Assembly (NCBI GenBank): GCA_965229765.1
Contig: CBDDJT010000004.1
Span: forward strand, 248,001-312,000
DNA: 64,000 nt
Direction: 5' to 3'
DNA from: ASV31 sp965229765
Lineage (GTDB): Bacteria > Pseudomonadota > Alphaproteobacteria > Rhodobacterales > Rhodobacteraceae
Part shown: positions 51,945 to 60,593 of the stretch, in pieces
Layout of the letters: every line of letters begins with the position of its first letter
Position numbering within the stretch: the stretch's first letter is position 1
Notes under the pieces: generated by a model
What the model was told of the DNA's origin: nothing
The model's database searches: none
What the model saw: the letters and a program-made list of their open reading frames with translations, nothing else
Program-made: the position numbers and the translations under genes

Positions 51945-52895
51945 TCAGGCCGGTTCGCGCAGAACGCGCGGCACCTTGAACTCGACGTTCTCGACCGCGG
52001 TCTCGACACGTTCGACGCTCACGTCATACCGGGCGCGAAAGGCGTCGATCACCTCGTCCACCAACACCTCTGGTGCGCTGGCCCCCGCGGTCACGCCGAC
52101 CGAGGTTATGCCCTCCAGCGCGCGCCAGTCGATATCGGTGGCGCGCTGCACCAGTTGGGCATAGCGGCACCCGGCCTTTTCACCCACCTCGACCAGCCGC
52201 TTCGAATTCGACGAATTCGGTGCGCCCACGACAAGCATGGCATCGGCCTTGGGCGCCATCGCCTTGACGGCCTCCTGCCGGTTGGTGGTGGCGTAGCAGA
52301 TGTCTTCCTTGTGCGGCCCCACGATCGCGGGAAACCGCGCCTGCAACGCGGCCACGATATCGGCGGTATCGTCCACGGACAGGGTCGTCTGCGTGATGAA
52401 GGCCAGCCGCGCAGGATCGCGCGGGGTCAGCGTTGCGACGTCCGCGACCGTTTCCACCAGCAGCACCTCGCCCTCGGGCAGCTGGCCCATGGTGCCCACC
52501 GTCTCGGGGTGGCCCTCATGGCCGATCATGACCATCTGCAATCCGTTCTGGTGGTGCCGCTCGGCCTCTATGTGGACCTTGCTGACCAGCGGGCAGGTGG
52601 CATCGACGAACAGCATCTCGCGGCGCGCGGCCTCTGCCGGGACAGCCTTGGGCACGCCATGGGCGGAAAAGATCACCGGGCGGTCACCCGGGCAATCGTC
52701 CAGTTCCTCGACGAAGACGGCCCCCTTGGCGCGAAGCCCGTCCACCACGAAGCGGTTGTGCACGATCTCGTGGCGCACGTAGACAGGCGGCCCCCATTTC
52801 TCCAACGCCATCTCGACGATCTTGATGGCCCGGTCGACACCGGCGCAGAAGCCGCGCGGCGCGGCAAGATAAAGGGTCAGCGGCGGTTTCGACAT
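51945..52895 (-). CDS. ispH: 4-hydroxy-3-methylbut-2-enyl diphosphate reductase
   Basis: A 316-residue iron-sulfur enzyme, the last step of the MEP isoprenoid pathway. The three cluster cysteines are Cys17 (RGFCAGVDRA), Cys101 (DATCPLVSKVH) and Cys200 (KEDICYAT), and GAPNSSNSKRL is the substrate-binding loop. GGAGCGCCC precedes the ATG at 52895. The open frame extends upstream but only this start gives the conserved N-terminus. It is divergent from the cytochrome gene. Confidence 0.97.
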   Translation of the reverse strand: MSKPPLTLYLAAPRGFCAGVDRAIKIVEMALEKWGPPVYVRHEIVHNRFVVDGLRAKGAVFVEELDDCPGDRPVIFSAHGVPKAVPAEAARREMLFVDATCPLVSKVHIEAERHHQNGLQMVMIGHEGHPETVGTMGQLPEGEVLLVETVADVATLTPRDPARLAFITQTTLSVDDTADIVAALQARFPAIVGPHKEDICYATTNRQEAVKAMAPKADAMLVVGAPNSSNSKRLVEVGEKAGCRYAQLVQRATDIDWRALEGITSVGVTAGASAPEVLVDEVIDAFRARYDVSVERVETAVENVEFKVPRVLREPA

Positions 52896-53020
52896 GGGCG
52901 CTCCTTCCACTGCCAGAGGTAAGACGCCACGCACGGCACGTCCAGCCCGGATCGCCCTTGACCTTCCACCGGCGGAAGCCCCCAAGCTCCCTCTGAACCG
53001 CCCGGAACCGAAAGAACCGC

Positions 53021-53461
53021 ATGACCCCGATCGCCCTTGCCGCCGCGCTGCTTCTGGCCAGCACACCCGCCGCCCATGCCGCCGGCTTTCTGCCCTGGAC
53101 CGATGCCAATGCCGTTGCGCAAGGCAAGTCGCTTTACGGGGATTTCTGCGCCTCCTGTCACGGCGCGAACCTGGAGGGTGAGGCGGACTGGCGCACGCCC
53201 AAGCCCTCGGGCCGGATGCCCGCGCCGCCCCATGACGAAACCGGGCACACATGGCACCACCCCGACGCCCAGCTTTTTGCGCTTACGAAACACGGGGTCG
53301 CCGCCATCGTCGGTCGTGGCTACGAAAGTGACATGATGGGCTTTGGCGACCTTCTCAGCGACGAAGAGATCCTTGCCGTTCTGGCCTACATCAAGAGCAC
53401 TTGGCCCGACCGCGTGGTGGACACCCACCAAAGGATCAACGCCGCGCAAGAGGGGAACTGA
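53021..53461 (+). CDS. Periplasmic c-type cytochrome
   Basis: A 146-residue class I cytochrome c. MTPIALAAALLLASTPAAHA is a signal peptide. The heme motif CASCH is at 43-47, and Met105 or Met106 in ESDMMGF can be the sixth ligand; a C-terminal helix around DEEILAVLAYIKSTWP is typical. It would carry electrons in the periplasm; the partner is unknown. Confidence 0.88.
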   Translation: MTPIALAAALLLASTPAAHAAGFLPWTDANAVAQGKSLYGDFCASCHGANLEGEADWRTPKPSGRMPAPPHDETGHTWHHPDAQLFALTKHGVAAIVGRGYESDMMGFGDLLSDEEILAVLAYIKSTWPDRVVDTHQRINAAQEGN

Positions 53462-53485
53462 CGCGCCCCGTGGGGCGCGCCAGAG

Positions 53486-54070
53486 CTATTCGGCGGACTC
53501 GGGCTCTGCGTCGTCGCGGTACTCCCGCGGTTCACGCGGTTCGCGCGGGGGCCTGCCTATCACTTCCTTAAGCTCGTCGAGCTCTATGAAGTTGTCCGCC
53601 TGCCGACGCAGTTCATCCGCGATCATCGGCGGCGACGACCGGATGGTCGAAACCACCGACACCCGAACACCCTGCCTCTGAAGCGATTCCACCAGCGGCT
53701 TGAAATCGCCGTCGCCGGAAAACAGCACGATATGATCCACCCGTGGGGCAAGCTCCATGGCATCGACGGCAAGCTCGATGTCCATGTTGCCCTTGACCTT
53801 CCGGCGGCCCTGGCTGTCGGTGTACTCCTTGGCCGGCTTCGTCACCATGGAAAAGCCGTTGTAGTGCAGCCAGTCCACCAATGGGCGAATCGGGGAATAC
53901 TCCTCGTTCTCCAGTAGCGCCGTGTAGTAGAATGCCCGCAACAGCTTGCCGCGGCGCATGAATTCCTGTCGCAGAAGTTTGTAGTCGATATCGAAGCCAA
54001 GCGCTCTTGCGGCCGCATAAAGATTCGAACCATCAATGAACAGCGCCAGCCGTTCGTCCCGGTAAAACAT
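53486..54070 (-). CDS. NYN/LabA-like domain protein (PIN-fold, DUF88 type)
   Basis: A 194-residue protein. FIDGSNLY at 11-18 gives Asp13 and Asn16, Asp97 and Asp103 lie in MDIELAVD, and SGDGDF at 118-123 completes the acidic cluster of the NYN nuclease fold, followed by a Glu/Arg/Pro-rich tail (PPREPREPREYRDD). It may be an RNase. The start at 54070 has AAGGAA upstream; the longer frame is AT-rich 5' leader. It is divergent from folK across a repeat-bearing, AT-rich region. Confidence 0.88.
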   Translation of the reverse strand: MFYRDERLALFIDGSNLYAAARALGFDIDYKLLRQEFMRRGKLLRAFYYTALLENEEYSPIRPLVDWLHYNGFSMVTKPAKEYTDSQGRRKVKGNMDIELAVDAMELAPRVDHIVLFSGDGDFKPLVESLQRQGVRVSVVSTIRSSPPMIADELRRQADNFIELDELKEVIGRPPREPREPREYRDDAEPESAE

Positions 54071-54129
54071 TCTATTCCTTCCCGAATACTCGCTTCGCCA
54101 AAAACTGAAATCCTGCATTCAGCCTACAG

Positions 54130-54164
54130 AATAAGCGAAACCGGCGTGTTAAATAAGCGAAACC
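54130..54164. repeat. 13-bp direct repeat, 22-bp period, upstream of folK and the NYN gene
   Basis: AATAAGCGAAACC occurs at 54130-54142 and 54152-54164, two helical turns apart, in a region that is less GC-rich than its surroundings. It lies between divergent genes and is a candidate operator. Confidence 0.65.
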
Positions 54165-54180
54165 TGTTCATGTGCAAGCT

Positions 54181-54771
54181 ATGATCTATCTTAAATCCGA
54201 TACAAACGGCGACAAGGCGCTGATCGCGCTGGGGGCCAACATGGCGTCGCCCGAAGGCGGCCCCGCCGCCACCCTGCGCGCCGCGCTGGCGTGGCTGGGG
54301 CGCGATGGCCTGCGGCTGTCCGCGGTCAGCCGCTTCTACACCTCGCCCGCCTTTCCCGCCGGGTCGGGCCCGGACTTCGTGAACGCCGCCGCCGTCATCG
54401 ATGGCGTGCATGATGCCGAAAGCCTGCTGCACAGGCTCCACGCGGCAGAGACCACCCTTGGTCGCAAGCGGATGCAGCGTTGGGGACCCCGCAGCATCGA
54501 TCTCGACCTTATCGCGCTGGGAAGCGGCATCGCGCCCGATCTTGCCGGGTTCACCCTCTGGCACAGCCTGCCATTGGACGAGCAGACCCGGCGGGCCCCC
54601 GGCCACCTGGTGCTGCCTCACCCGCGCATGCAAGACCGTGCGTTCGTCCTGGTGCCTCTGGCAGAGATCGCGGCCAACTGGGTCCACCCGGTCCTTGGCA
54701 AAAGCGTGGCAGAGATGGCCGCCGCCCTGCCGCTGGCGCAACGCGAAGAACTGAAGCCCTTTCCCGCCTGA
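54181..54771 (+). CDS. folK: 2-amino-4-hydroxy-6-hydroxymethyldihydropteridine pyrophosphokinase
   Basis: A 196-residue enzyme of folate synthesis that transfers pyrophosphate from ATP to the pterin. The substrate-binding motif RWGPRSIDLDL is at 100-110; ALIALGANM opens the core and LPHPRMQDRAFVLVPLAEI follows. The ATG at 54181 is chosen; a GTG three codons earlier is possible. An extension of about 12 residues precedes the usual family start. It lies upstream of the rpoZ promoter and is likely transcribed on its own. Confidence 0.94.
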   Translation: MIYLKSDTNGDKALIALGANMASPEGGPAATLRAALAWLGRDGLRLSAVSRFYTSPAFPAGSGPDFVNAAAVIDGVHDAESLLHRLHAAETTLGRKRMQRWGPRSIDLDLIALGSGIAPDLAGFTLWHSLPLDEQTRRAPGHLVLPHPRMQDRAFVLVPLAEIAANWVHPVLGKSVAEMAAALPLAQREELKPFPA

Positions 54772-54789
54772 GCGCCAGCCCTTTCAGGC

Positions 54790-54818
54790 TTGTCAAGCCG
54801 TTTTCAAAGGCGTAGATA
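54790..54818 (+). promoter_or_regulatory. Promoter of the rpoZ operon
   Basis: TTGTCA at 54790-54795 and TAGATA at 54813-54818 with exactly 17 bp between them, 38 bases before the rpoZ ATG. Confidence 0.7.
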
Positions 54819-54856
54819 CCTGTTTCCACCCTTCCCAACCAAGGATTGGATCAGAC

Positions 54857-55219
54857 ATGGCCCGCGTGACGGTCGAAGATTGCGTTGACAAGGTCCCCAA
54901 CCGGTTCGAGCTCGTTCTGCTCGCCGCGCATCGCGCCCGAGAGCTGTCTTCGGGCTCGCCGCTGACGATCGACCGTGACAACGACAAGAACCCCGTTGTG
55001 TCGCTGCGCGAGATCGCAGAGGAGTCCCAGTCGGCCGACGATCTGCGCGAGCGGATGATCGAAAGCCACCAGACCCAGATCGAGGTGGACGAACCCGAGG
55101 AAGACGCCATGGCGCTTCTCATGGGTGGCGGCAGCGTGGAACATGATCGCCCCACCGACGACGACATGTCGGAGGAAAAGCTCCTGCGCGCACTGATGGA
55201 AGCGCAAGAGCGGCAGTAA
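54857..55219 (+). CDS. rpoZ: RNA polymerase omega subunit
   Basis: A 120-residue subunit that helps assemble RNA polymerase. It starts MARVTVEDCVDKVPNRFELV and contains the conserved ARELSSG helix; the C-terminal half is acidic. It is followed after 31 bp by the (p)ppGpp synthetase gene, the usual pairing, since omega takes part in the ppGpp response in relatives. Confidence 0.97.
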   Translation: MARVTVEDCVDKVPNRFELVLLAAHRARELSSGSPLTIDRDNDKNPVVSLREIAEESQSADDLRERMIESHQTQIEVDEPEEDAMALLMGGGSVEHDRPTDDDMSEEKLLRALMEAQERQ

Positions 55220-55250
55220 GGGCCGGGGCGCCCGCTGGGTATCGGACAGG

Positions 55251-57380
55251 ATGATCGACGCAGACGACCTTGTCCAACTTGTCCGCAACTACAATCCCCG
55301 CACAAACGAGGACCTGATACGGCGCGCCTATGACTATGGGCGCGCCATGCACAAGGGGCAGTTCAGGCACTCGGGCGAAGAGTATTTCACACATCCCGTC
55401 GCCGTCGCCGCGATCCTGACGGAAATGCGGCTGGACGATTCAACCATCGTCACGGCGCTGCTGCACGACACCATAGAGGACACGAAGTCCACCTATAAGG
55501 AGGTCGCCAGCAGTTTCGGCACCGAGGTGGCAGAGCTTGTCGATGGCGTCACCAAGCTGACCAACCTGCAACTCTCGTCGTCCGAAACAAAGCAGGCGGA
55601 AAACTTCCGCAAGCTGTTCATGGCGATGTCCAAGGATCTGCGCGTTATCCTCGTCAAGCTGGCCGACAGGCTGCACAACATGCGCACCATACGCTCGCTG
55701 CCGCACGAAAAGCAGGTGCGCAAGGCACGCGAAACGATGGACATCTTCGCACCCCTCGCAGGCCGGATGGGTATGCAGTGGATGCGCGAAGAGCTTGAAG
55801 ACCTTGCCTTCCGCGTCCTCAACCCCGAGGGCCGCAACTCGATCATCCGCCGCTTCATCACGCTGCAACGCGAAACCGGCGACGTGGTCAACCGCATCAC
55901 GTCGGATATCCGGCTGGAACTGGACAAGACCGGCATCGACGCCGACGTGTTCGGACGCGCCAAGAAGCCCTATGCGATCTGGCGCAAGATGGAGGAAAAG
56001 GAACAGGGCTTTTCCCGCCTGTCCGACATCTACGGCTTCCGCATCATCACCCGGTCCGAATCCGACTGCTACCGGGCCCTGGGCGCGATCCACCAGCGCT
56101 GGCGCGCCGTGCCCGGCCGCTTCAAGGATTACATCAGCCAGCCGAAATCCAACGGCTACCGCTCGATCCACACCACGGTGTCGGGCCGCGACGGCAAGCG
56201 GGTCGAGGTCCAGATCCGCACCCGCGAGATGCACGAAGTGGCAGAGGCCGGCGTCGCCGCGCATTGGGCCTACCGCGATGGCGTCCGGGCCGAGAACCGC
56301 TTTGCCGTCGATCCGGCAAAGTGGATCGCCAGCCTGACGGAACGCTTCGAGACCGCCGACGACCACGACGAGTTCCTCGAACACGTCAAGCTAGAGATGT
56401 ATTCCGACCAGGTGTTCTGCTTCACGCCCAAGGGCGACGTGGTGAAGCTGCCGCGCGGGGCCACCCCGCTCGACTATGCCTATGGTATCCACACCCGGAT
56501 CGGGGACAGCTGTGTCGGCGCCAAGGTCGACGGCATCCGCGTGCCGCTCTGGACCCGGCTCAAGAACGGCCAGTCGGTCGAGATCATCACCGCCGAGGGC
56601 CAGCGCCCCCAGCCCACCTGGCTCGATATCGTGGTGACGGGCCGCGCCAAGGCCGCGATCCGCCGCAGCCTGAGAGAGGAAGACCGCGAACGCTTCGTCA
56701 AGCTGGGCGGTGAACTGGCGCGCGTGGCCTTCGAACACGTGGGAAAGAAGGCGACCGAGAAGGCGCTAAAGACCGCGGCCAAGCAGATGGGCCTGCCCAA
56801 TCATGCAGAGCTTCTGGCGCGGCTGGGCTCTGCCGAGCTGTCGGCCCGCGCCGTGGTAGAGACGCTCTACCCCGAACTCGCCGCAGGCAAGAGCGAAGAG
56901 ATAGAGGCCAGCCGCGCCGTCATCGGCCTGTCCACCGACCAGACCTACCAGCGCGCCGGGTGCTGCCAGCCGGTGCCGGGCGAACGCATCGTCGGCATCA
57001 CCTACCGCGGCCGTGGCGTGGTGGTGCACGCCATCGACTGCCCCGTTCTGATCGAGGTCGAAGATCAGCCCGACCGCTGGGTCGATCTGCAATGGCATTC
57101 CGGCCAGCATCCCGCGGCGCATACCGTTTCGCTGGACATGACGATTGCCAATGACGCCGGCGTCCTGGGTCGAATCTGCACCCTGATCGGAGAGCAGAAG
57201 GCCAATATCTCGGACCTGCATTTCCTTGACCGGAAACCGGACTATTACCGCCTTATTGTCGACGTCGATCTCAGGGATGTCGAACACCTGCATACAGTCA
57301 TGCTCGCACTCGAAGCGGAAAGCGACGTCGCCGCCCTGGCCCGTCACCGCGACCCGGGGCGCAAACCGATGGGGGGCTGA
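55251..57380 (+). CDS. rel: Bifunctional (p)ppGpp synthetase/hydrolase
   Basis: A 709-residue stringent-response enzyme. The hydrolase domain is intact: His48 in FTHP and His72-Asp73 in HDTIEDT. The synthetase domain has GFSRLSDIYGFRI and YRSIHTTV. A TGS domain (VFCFTPKGDVVKLPRGATPL) follows at about 386-450, and a C-terminal ACT domain ends the protein. All parts needed both to make and to degrade (p)ppGpp are present, as expected for the single Rel/SpoT protein of alphaproteobacteria. It is followed 12 bp later by the DUF2062 gene. Confidence 0.96.
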   Translation: MIDADDLVQLVRNYNPRTNEDLIRRAYDYGRAMHKGQFRHSGEEYFTHPVAVAAILTEMRLDDSTIVTALLHDTIEDTKSTYKEVASSFGTEVAELVDGVTKLTNLQLSSSETKQAENFRKLFMAMSKDLRVILVKLADRLHNMRTIRSLPHEKQVRKARETMDIFAPLAGRMGMQWMREELEDLAFRVLNPEGRNSIIRRFITLQRETGDVVNRITSDIRLELDKTGIDADVFGRAKKPYAIWRKMEEKEQGFSRLSDIYGFRIITRSESDCYRALGAIHQRWRAVPGRFKDYISQPKSNGYRSIHTTVSGRDGKRVEVQIRTREMHEVAEAGVAAHWAYRDGVRAENRFAVDPAKWIASLTERFETADDHDEFLEHVKLEMYSDQVFCFTPKGDVVKLPRGATPLDYAYGIHTRIGDSCVGAKVDGIRVPLWTRLKNGQSVEIITAEGQRPQPTWLDIVVTGRAKAAIRRSLREEDRERFVKLGGELARVAFEHVGKKATEKALKTAAKQMGLPNHAELLARLGSAELSARAVVETLYPELAAGKSEEIEASRAVIGLSTDQTYQRAGCCQPVPGERIVGITYRGRGVVVHAIDCPVLIEVEDQPDRWVDLQWHSGQHPAAHTVSLDMTIANDAGVLGRICTLIGEQKANISDLHFLDRKPDYYRLIVDVDLRDVEHLHTVMLALEAESDVAALARHRDPGRKPMGG

Positions 57381-57392
57381 AGCGCGCGCGTC

Positions 57393-58046
57393 ATGGTGTT
57401 CAAGCGCCGGAACAAGAGATCTGTCTGGCAGAAGCTTGCCGGCGTGTTCTATCCCCGGGGGGGATGGGGCCGCGCCGCCAGTTACGTCATGCACCGTCTG
57501 CGCCGCCTGCCCGATCCGCCGCACAAGATCGCCCGCGGCATCGCCGCCGGTGTCTTCGCCAGCTTTACCCCGTTCTACGGCTTTCACTTCATCACCGCCG
57601 CGCTGGTCGGCTACGTGATGCAGGGCAACCTGCTGGCGGCGCTTCTGGCCACCTTCGTCGGCAACCCCTTTACCTTCCCCATCATCGCCACGGTCAGCCT
57701 TGAAATGGGCAACTGGATCCTCGGCCGGGAACTGGGCATTCCCCTGCCCGAGATCGTGCATTCCTTTTCCCGCGCCTCGGTCGAACTCTGGCACAACTTC
57801 ACCGCCATGTTCACCGACGACGTGGCGCATTGGGACCGGCTGGGCGTCTTCTTCGACCGCGTGTTCCTGCCCTACCTCGTGGGCGGCATTCTTCCGGGAA
57901 TCGTCACCGCGACGGTCGCCTATTGGCTGGCGTTGCCAGCCGTGTCGGCCTACCAGAAGCGGCGGCGGAAAAAGGCAGCGGGCCGCACGATGAAGCAGCG
58001 CAAGCAGCCCGCGCCAACCGGCGGCGGGCCCAAACCCGCAGACTGA
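57393..58046 (+). CDS. DUF2062 membrane protein
   Basis: A 217-residue protein with an N-terminal amphipathic segment, hydrophobic segments around 48-85, 90-110 and 168-190, and GIAAGVFASFTPFYGFHF, the DUF2062 signature. The C-terminal 30 residues are Lys/Arg-rich. The function is unknown. It starts 12 bp after rel and ends 35 bp before pdxJ, as in many Rhodobacterales. Confidence 0.9.
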   Translation: MVFKRRNKRSVWQKLAGVFYPRGGWGRAASYVMHRLRRLPDPPHKIARGIAAGVFASFTPFYGFHFITAALVGYVMQGNLLAALLATFVGNPFTFPIIATVSLEMGNWILGRELGIPLPEIVHSFSRASVELWHNFTAMFTDDVAHWDRLGVFFDRVFLPYLVGGILPGIVTATVAYWLALPAVSAYQKRRRKKAAGRTMKQRKQPAPTGGGPKPAD

Positions 58047-58081
58047 CGCCGCGCGGGGCACGACAGGAAAGGACAAGTCAG

Positions 58082-58840
58082 ATGCAAGGCACAACCGGCC
58101 AGACCCGCCTGCGGCTTGGCGTGAACATCGACCACGTGGCGACTGTGCGCAACGCGCGCGGAAGCGCCTATCCCGATCCGGTGCGCGCCGCACAACTGGC
58201 CGAAGAGGCCGGTGCCGATGGCATCACGGCCCACCTGCGCGAGGATCGCCGCCACATCTCGGACAGCGATATCGAACGGCTGATGGACACGCTGACCCTG
58301 CCGCTCAACTTCGAGATGGCCGCCACCCCGGAAATGCAGGCCATCGCGCTGCGCCACCGCCCGCACGCCGTCTGCATCGTGCCCGAGCGGCGCGAGGAAC
58401 GCACCACCGAAGGCGGGCTCGAGGTCGCGCGCGAGGAAAACCGGCTGGCCCATTTCATCGCGCCGCTGCGCGATGCAGGCTGCCGGGTATCGATCTTCAT
58501 CGCCGCCGACCGCCGCCAGATAGAGGCCGCCCACCGGATCGGCGCACCGGTGATCGAACTGCACACCGGCGCCTATTGCGACGCCCATGCCGAGGGGCGG
58601 ATGGATGAACGCGACGCCGAACTGGACCGCCTGCGCGATATGGCCGCATTCGCCCACGACCTGGGGCTGGAGGTGCACGCGGGCCACGGCCTGACCTTTG
58701 ACACGGTCGGGCCCGTCGCTGCCTTCCCGCAGGTGATGGAACTCAACATCGGGCATTTCCTGGTGGGCGAGGCGATCTTTCAGGGCCTCGGCCCCGCCAT
58801 CGCCGAGATGCGCCGCCTGATGGACGCGGCACGCGCATGA
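58082..58840 (+). CDS. pdxJ: Pyridoxine 5'-phosphate synthase
   Basis: A 252-residue TIM-barrel enzyme that makes pyridoxine 5'-phosphate. LGVNIDHVATVRNARG is at 11-26, AHLREDRRHI follows, and GHGLTFDTV and ELNIGHFLVGEAIF line the C-terminal half of the barrel. Longer starts overlap the DUF2062 gene. It is coupled to the next gene by an ATGA overlap (58837-58840). Confidence 0.96.
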   Translation: MQGTTGQTRLRLGVNIDHVATVRNARGSAYPDPVRAAQLAEEAGADGITAHLREDRRHISDSDIERLMDTLTLPLNFEMAATPEMQAIALRHRPHAVCIVPERREERTTEGGLEVAREENRLAHFIAPLRDAGCRVSIFIAADRRQIEAAHRIGAPVIELHTGAYCDAHAEGRMDERDAELDRLRDMAAFAHDLGLEVHAGHGLTFDTVGPVAAFPQVMELNIGHFLVGEAIFQGLGPAIAEMRRLMDAARA

Positions 58841-59340
58841 CCGCGCGGGTGCAAGGCTTTTGGAAAAGCCTTGCCAAGGCTCTTGCAAGAGCCTTGCCCG
58901 CGCTCGTGGCCGCCGCGCTTGCCCTGCCTGCCGCCGCGCAGGAGGTGACGGAGTGCGACTGGCGCGCCGACCCCGACGCGATACCAGAGCCGTGGGAGGC
59001 GCACAGCCGCAGCTTTGCCAACGGCAATGTCCGCCTTGGGCTTCTCGATACCATCGAACCCGCTGCCGGCGCCTATCACCTGCTGGTCCTGTCCCCGCCC
59101 TTCGATTCGCTGGGCGCGCGCCAGTGCCGGATCGTCGGCTTCGACGGCACCACGGGTTTCGCCGCGCTCGATTTCGCCGCGCTTTCCGCCGCCTACGACC
59201 CCGCCACGGGCCTGACCCTTCGCCTGCCCGGCCGGCTCTGGCTGCCGGAACAGGATTTCACCAATCCGCTGATCCTGATCGTCACCGTCAACCAGGCGAC
59301 CGGCGCGGTCACTGCCCGCACCGAACTGGGGGGCGAATGA
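58837..59340 (+). CDS. Secreted protein of unknown function
   Basis: A 167-residue protein with a signal peptide (about 1-35, ending AAAQ). The N-terminal region KSLAKALARALPALVAAALA is amphipathic and basic. The mature part has two Cys (Cys40 and Cys87) and a beta-rich appearance. I do not recognise the family, but a similar gene sits between pdxJ and acpS in other Rhodobacterales. It overlaps pdxJ at its start and acpS at its end by four bases each. Two palindromes lie in the signal-peptide coding region. Confidence 0.8.
   Translation: MTARVQGFWKSLAKALARALPALVAAALALPAAAQEVTECDWRADPDAIPEPWEAHSRSFANGNVRLGLLDTIEPAAGAYHLLVLSPPFDSLGARQCRIVGFDGTTGFAALDFAALSAAYDPATGLTLRLPGRLWLPEQDFTNPLILIVTVNQATGAVTARTELGGE
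58851..58895. repeat. Two adjoining perfect palindromes inside a coding region
   Basis: GCAAGGCTTTT (58851-58861) and AAAAGCCTTGC (58864-58874) are exact inverted arms with a GG centre. Immediately after comes the perfect 20-bp palindrome AAGGCTCTTGCAAGAGCCTT (58876-58895). Both share the AAGGCT core. Confidence 0.8.
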
Positions 59341-59750
59341 TCCTCGGCATCGGCACCGACCTTGCGAACATCGACCGCATCGCCGGCACGCTCGACCGGT
59401 TCGGCGACCGCTTTCGCAACCGCGTCTTCACCGAGGCCGAGCAACGAACCGCCGAGGCGCGCGCCGACACCGCCGGCACCTATGCCCGCCGCTGGGCCGC
59501 GAAAGAGGCCTGTGCCAAGGCGCTGGGCACCGGCCTTCGCATGGGTGTCGCCTGGCGCGACATGGCGGTGACCAACCTGGAAAAGGGCCAGCCCCGCCTG
59601 ACGCTGACCGGCTGGGCCGCAGAACGGCTGTCCGACCTGACGCCGCCCGGCCACGACCCCGTGGTGCATGTCTCGCTGACCGACGACGCCCCCTGGGCGC
59701 AGGCCACCGTCATCATCGAGGCCCGCCCCCGCGCCGCGCCGCCGGGTTGA
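59337..59750 (+). CDS. acpS: Holo-[acyl-carrier-protein] synthase
   Basis: A 137-residue enzyme that attaches phosphopantetheine to ACP. GIGTDLANIDRI is at 4-15 and RRWAAKEACAKALGTG holds the magnesium-binding Glu. The ATG overlaps the stop of the preceding gene (ATGA). It precedes lepB by 57 bp, as is usual in the group. Confidence 0.95.
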   Translation: MILGIGTDLANIDRIAGTLDRFGDRFRNRVFTEAEQRTAEARADTAGTYARRWAAKEACAKALGTGLRMGVAWRDMAVTNLEKGQPRLTLTGWAAERLSDLTPPGHDPVVHVSLTDDAPWAQATVIIEARPRAAPPG

Positions 59751-59807
59751 CAGCCCCCGCCCCGGCCCGCATGTAGCGCGCAACCACGGCAGAGGTTTGG
59801 GCAGGGC

Positions 59808-60593
59808 ATGGCTTCGGATACCGACAAGAAGGACGGCATCGGCGAAACGATCAAGACGATCGTCTACGCGCTGCTGATCGCGGGCGTGTTCCGCACCCTG
59901 TTCTTTCAACCCTTCTGGATCCCCTCGGGGTCCATGAAGGACACGCTGCTGATCGGCGACTTCCTCTTCGTCAACAAGATGGCCTACGGTTATTCGCAGT
60001 ATTCCTGCCCGTTCTCGATGTGCCCCATCTCGGGCCGCATCCTTGGCAATGAACCCGAGCGCGGCGACGTGGTGGTGTTTCGCCACCCGGTGAACGGATC
60101 GGATTTCATCAAGCGCGTGATCGGAATGCCGGGCGACACCATCCAGATGCAGAACGGCGTTGTGCTCATCAACGGCACCCCTGCCCCGCAGGACCCCGCC
60201 GGCGTGTTCGAGGAGACCTACGAACAGCAGGGCCCGGTCGGCTCGCTGCCCCGGTGCAGCAACGAGGGCGTCGGCCTTGGCGCCGCCTGCCTCAAGACCC
60301 GCTACACCGAGACCCTGCCCGGCGGCGTGACGCACGATATCCTCGACATCCGCCCGTCGCGCATGGACGACACACGCACCTACACCGTGCCCGCGGGCCA
60401 TTTCTTCTTTCTCGGCGACAACCGCGACAACTCCACCGACAGCCGTTTCGACCGGTCGGTCGGCGGCATCGGCATGGTGCCCTTTGAAAACCTCATCGGC
60501 CGCGCCGACCGCATCATGTTCTCGTCCGCCGGGCGGTCCATGTTCTTTGTCTGGACATGGCGCGGCGACCGGTTCTTCAAGAGGATCGATTGA
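59808..60593 (+). CDS. lepB: Signal peptidase I
   Basis: A 261-residue inner-membrane serine protease that removes signal peptides. A single membrane helix (about 15-30) is followed by the Ser/Lys catalytic pair: Ser42 in PSGSM and Lys102 in IKRVIGMPGD. GDNRDNSTDSRF forms the C-terminal box. Its stop overlaps the TTG start of rnc by four bases. Confidence 0.96.
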   Translation: MASDTDKKDGIGETIKTIVYALLIAGVFRTLFFQPFWIPSGSMKDTLLIGDFLFVNKMAYGYSQYSCPFSMCPISGRILGNEPERGDVVVFRHPVNGSDFIKRVIGMPGDTIQMQNGVVLINGTPAPQDPAGVFEETYEQQGPVGSLPRCSNEGVGLGAACLKTRYTETLPGGVTHDILDIRPSRMDDTRTYTVPAGHFFFLGDNRDNSTDSRFDRSVGGIGMVPFENLIGRADRIMFSSAGRSMFFVWTWRGDRFFKRID

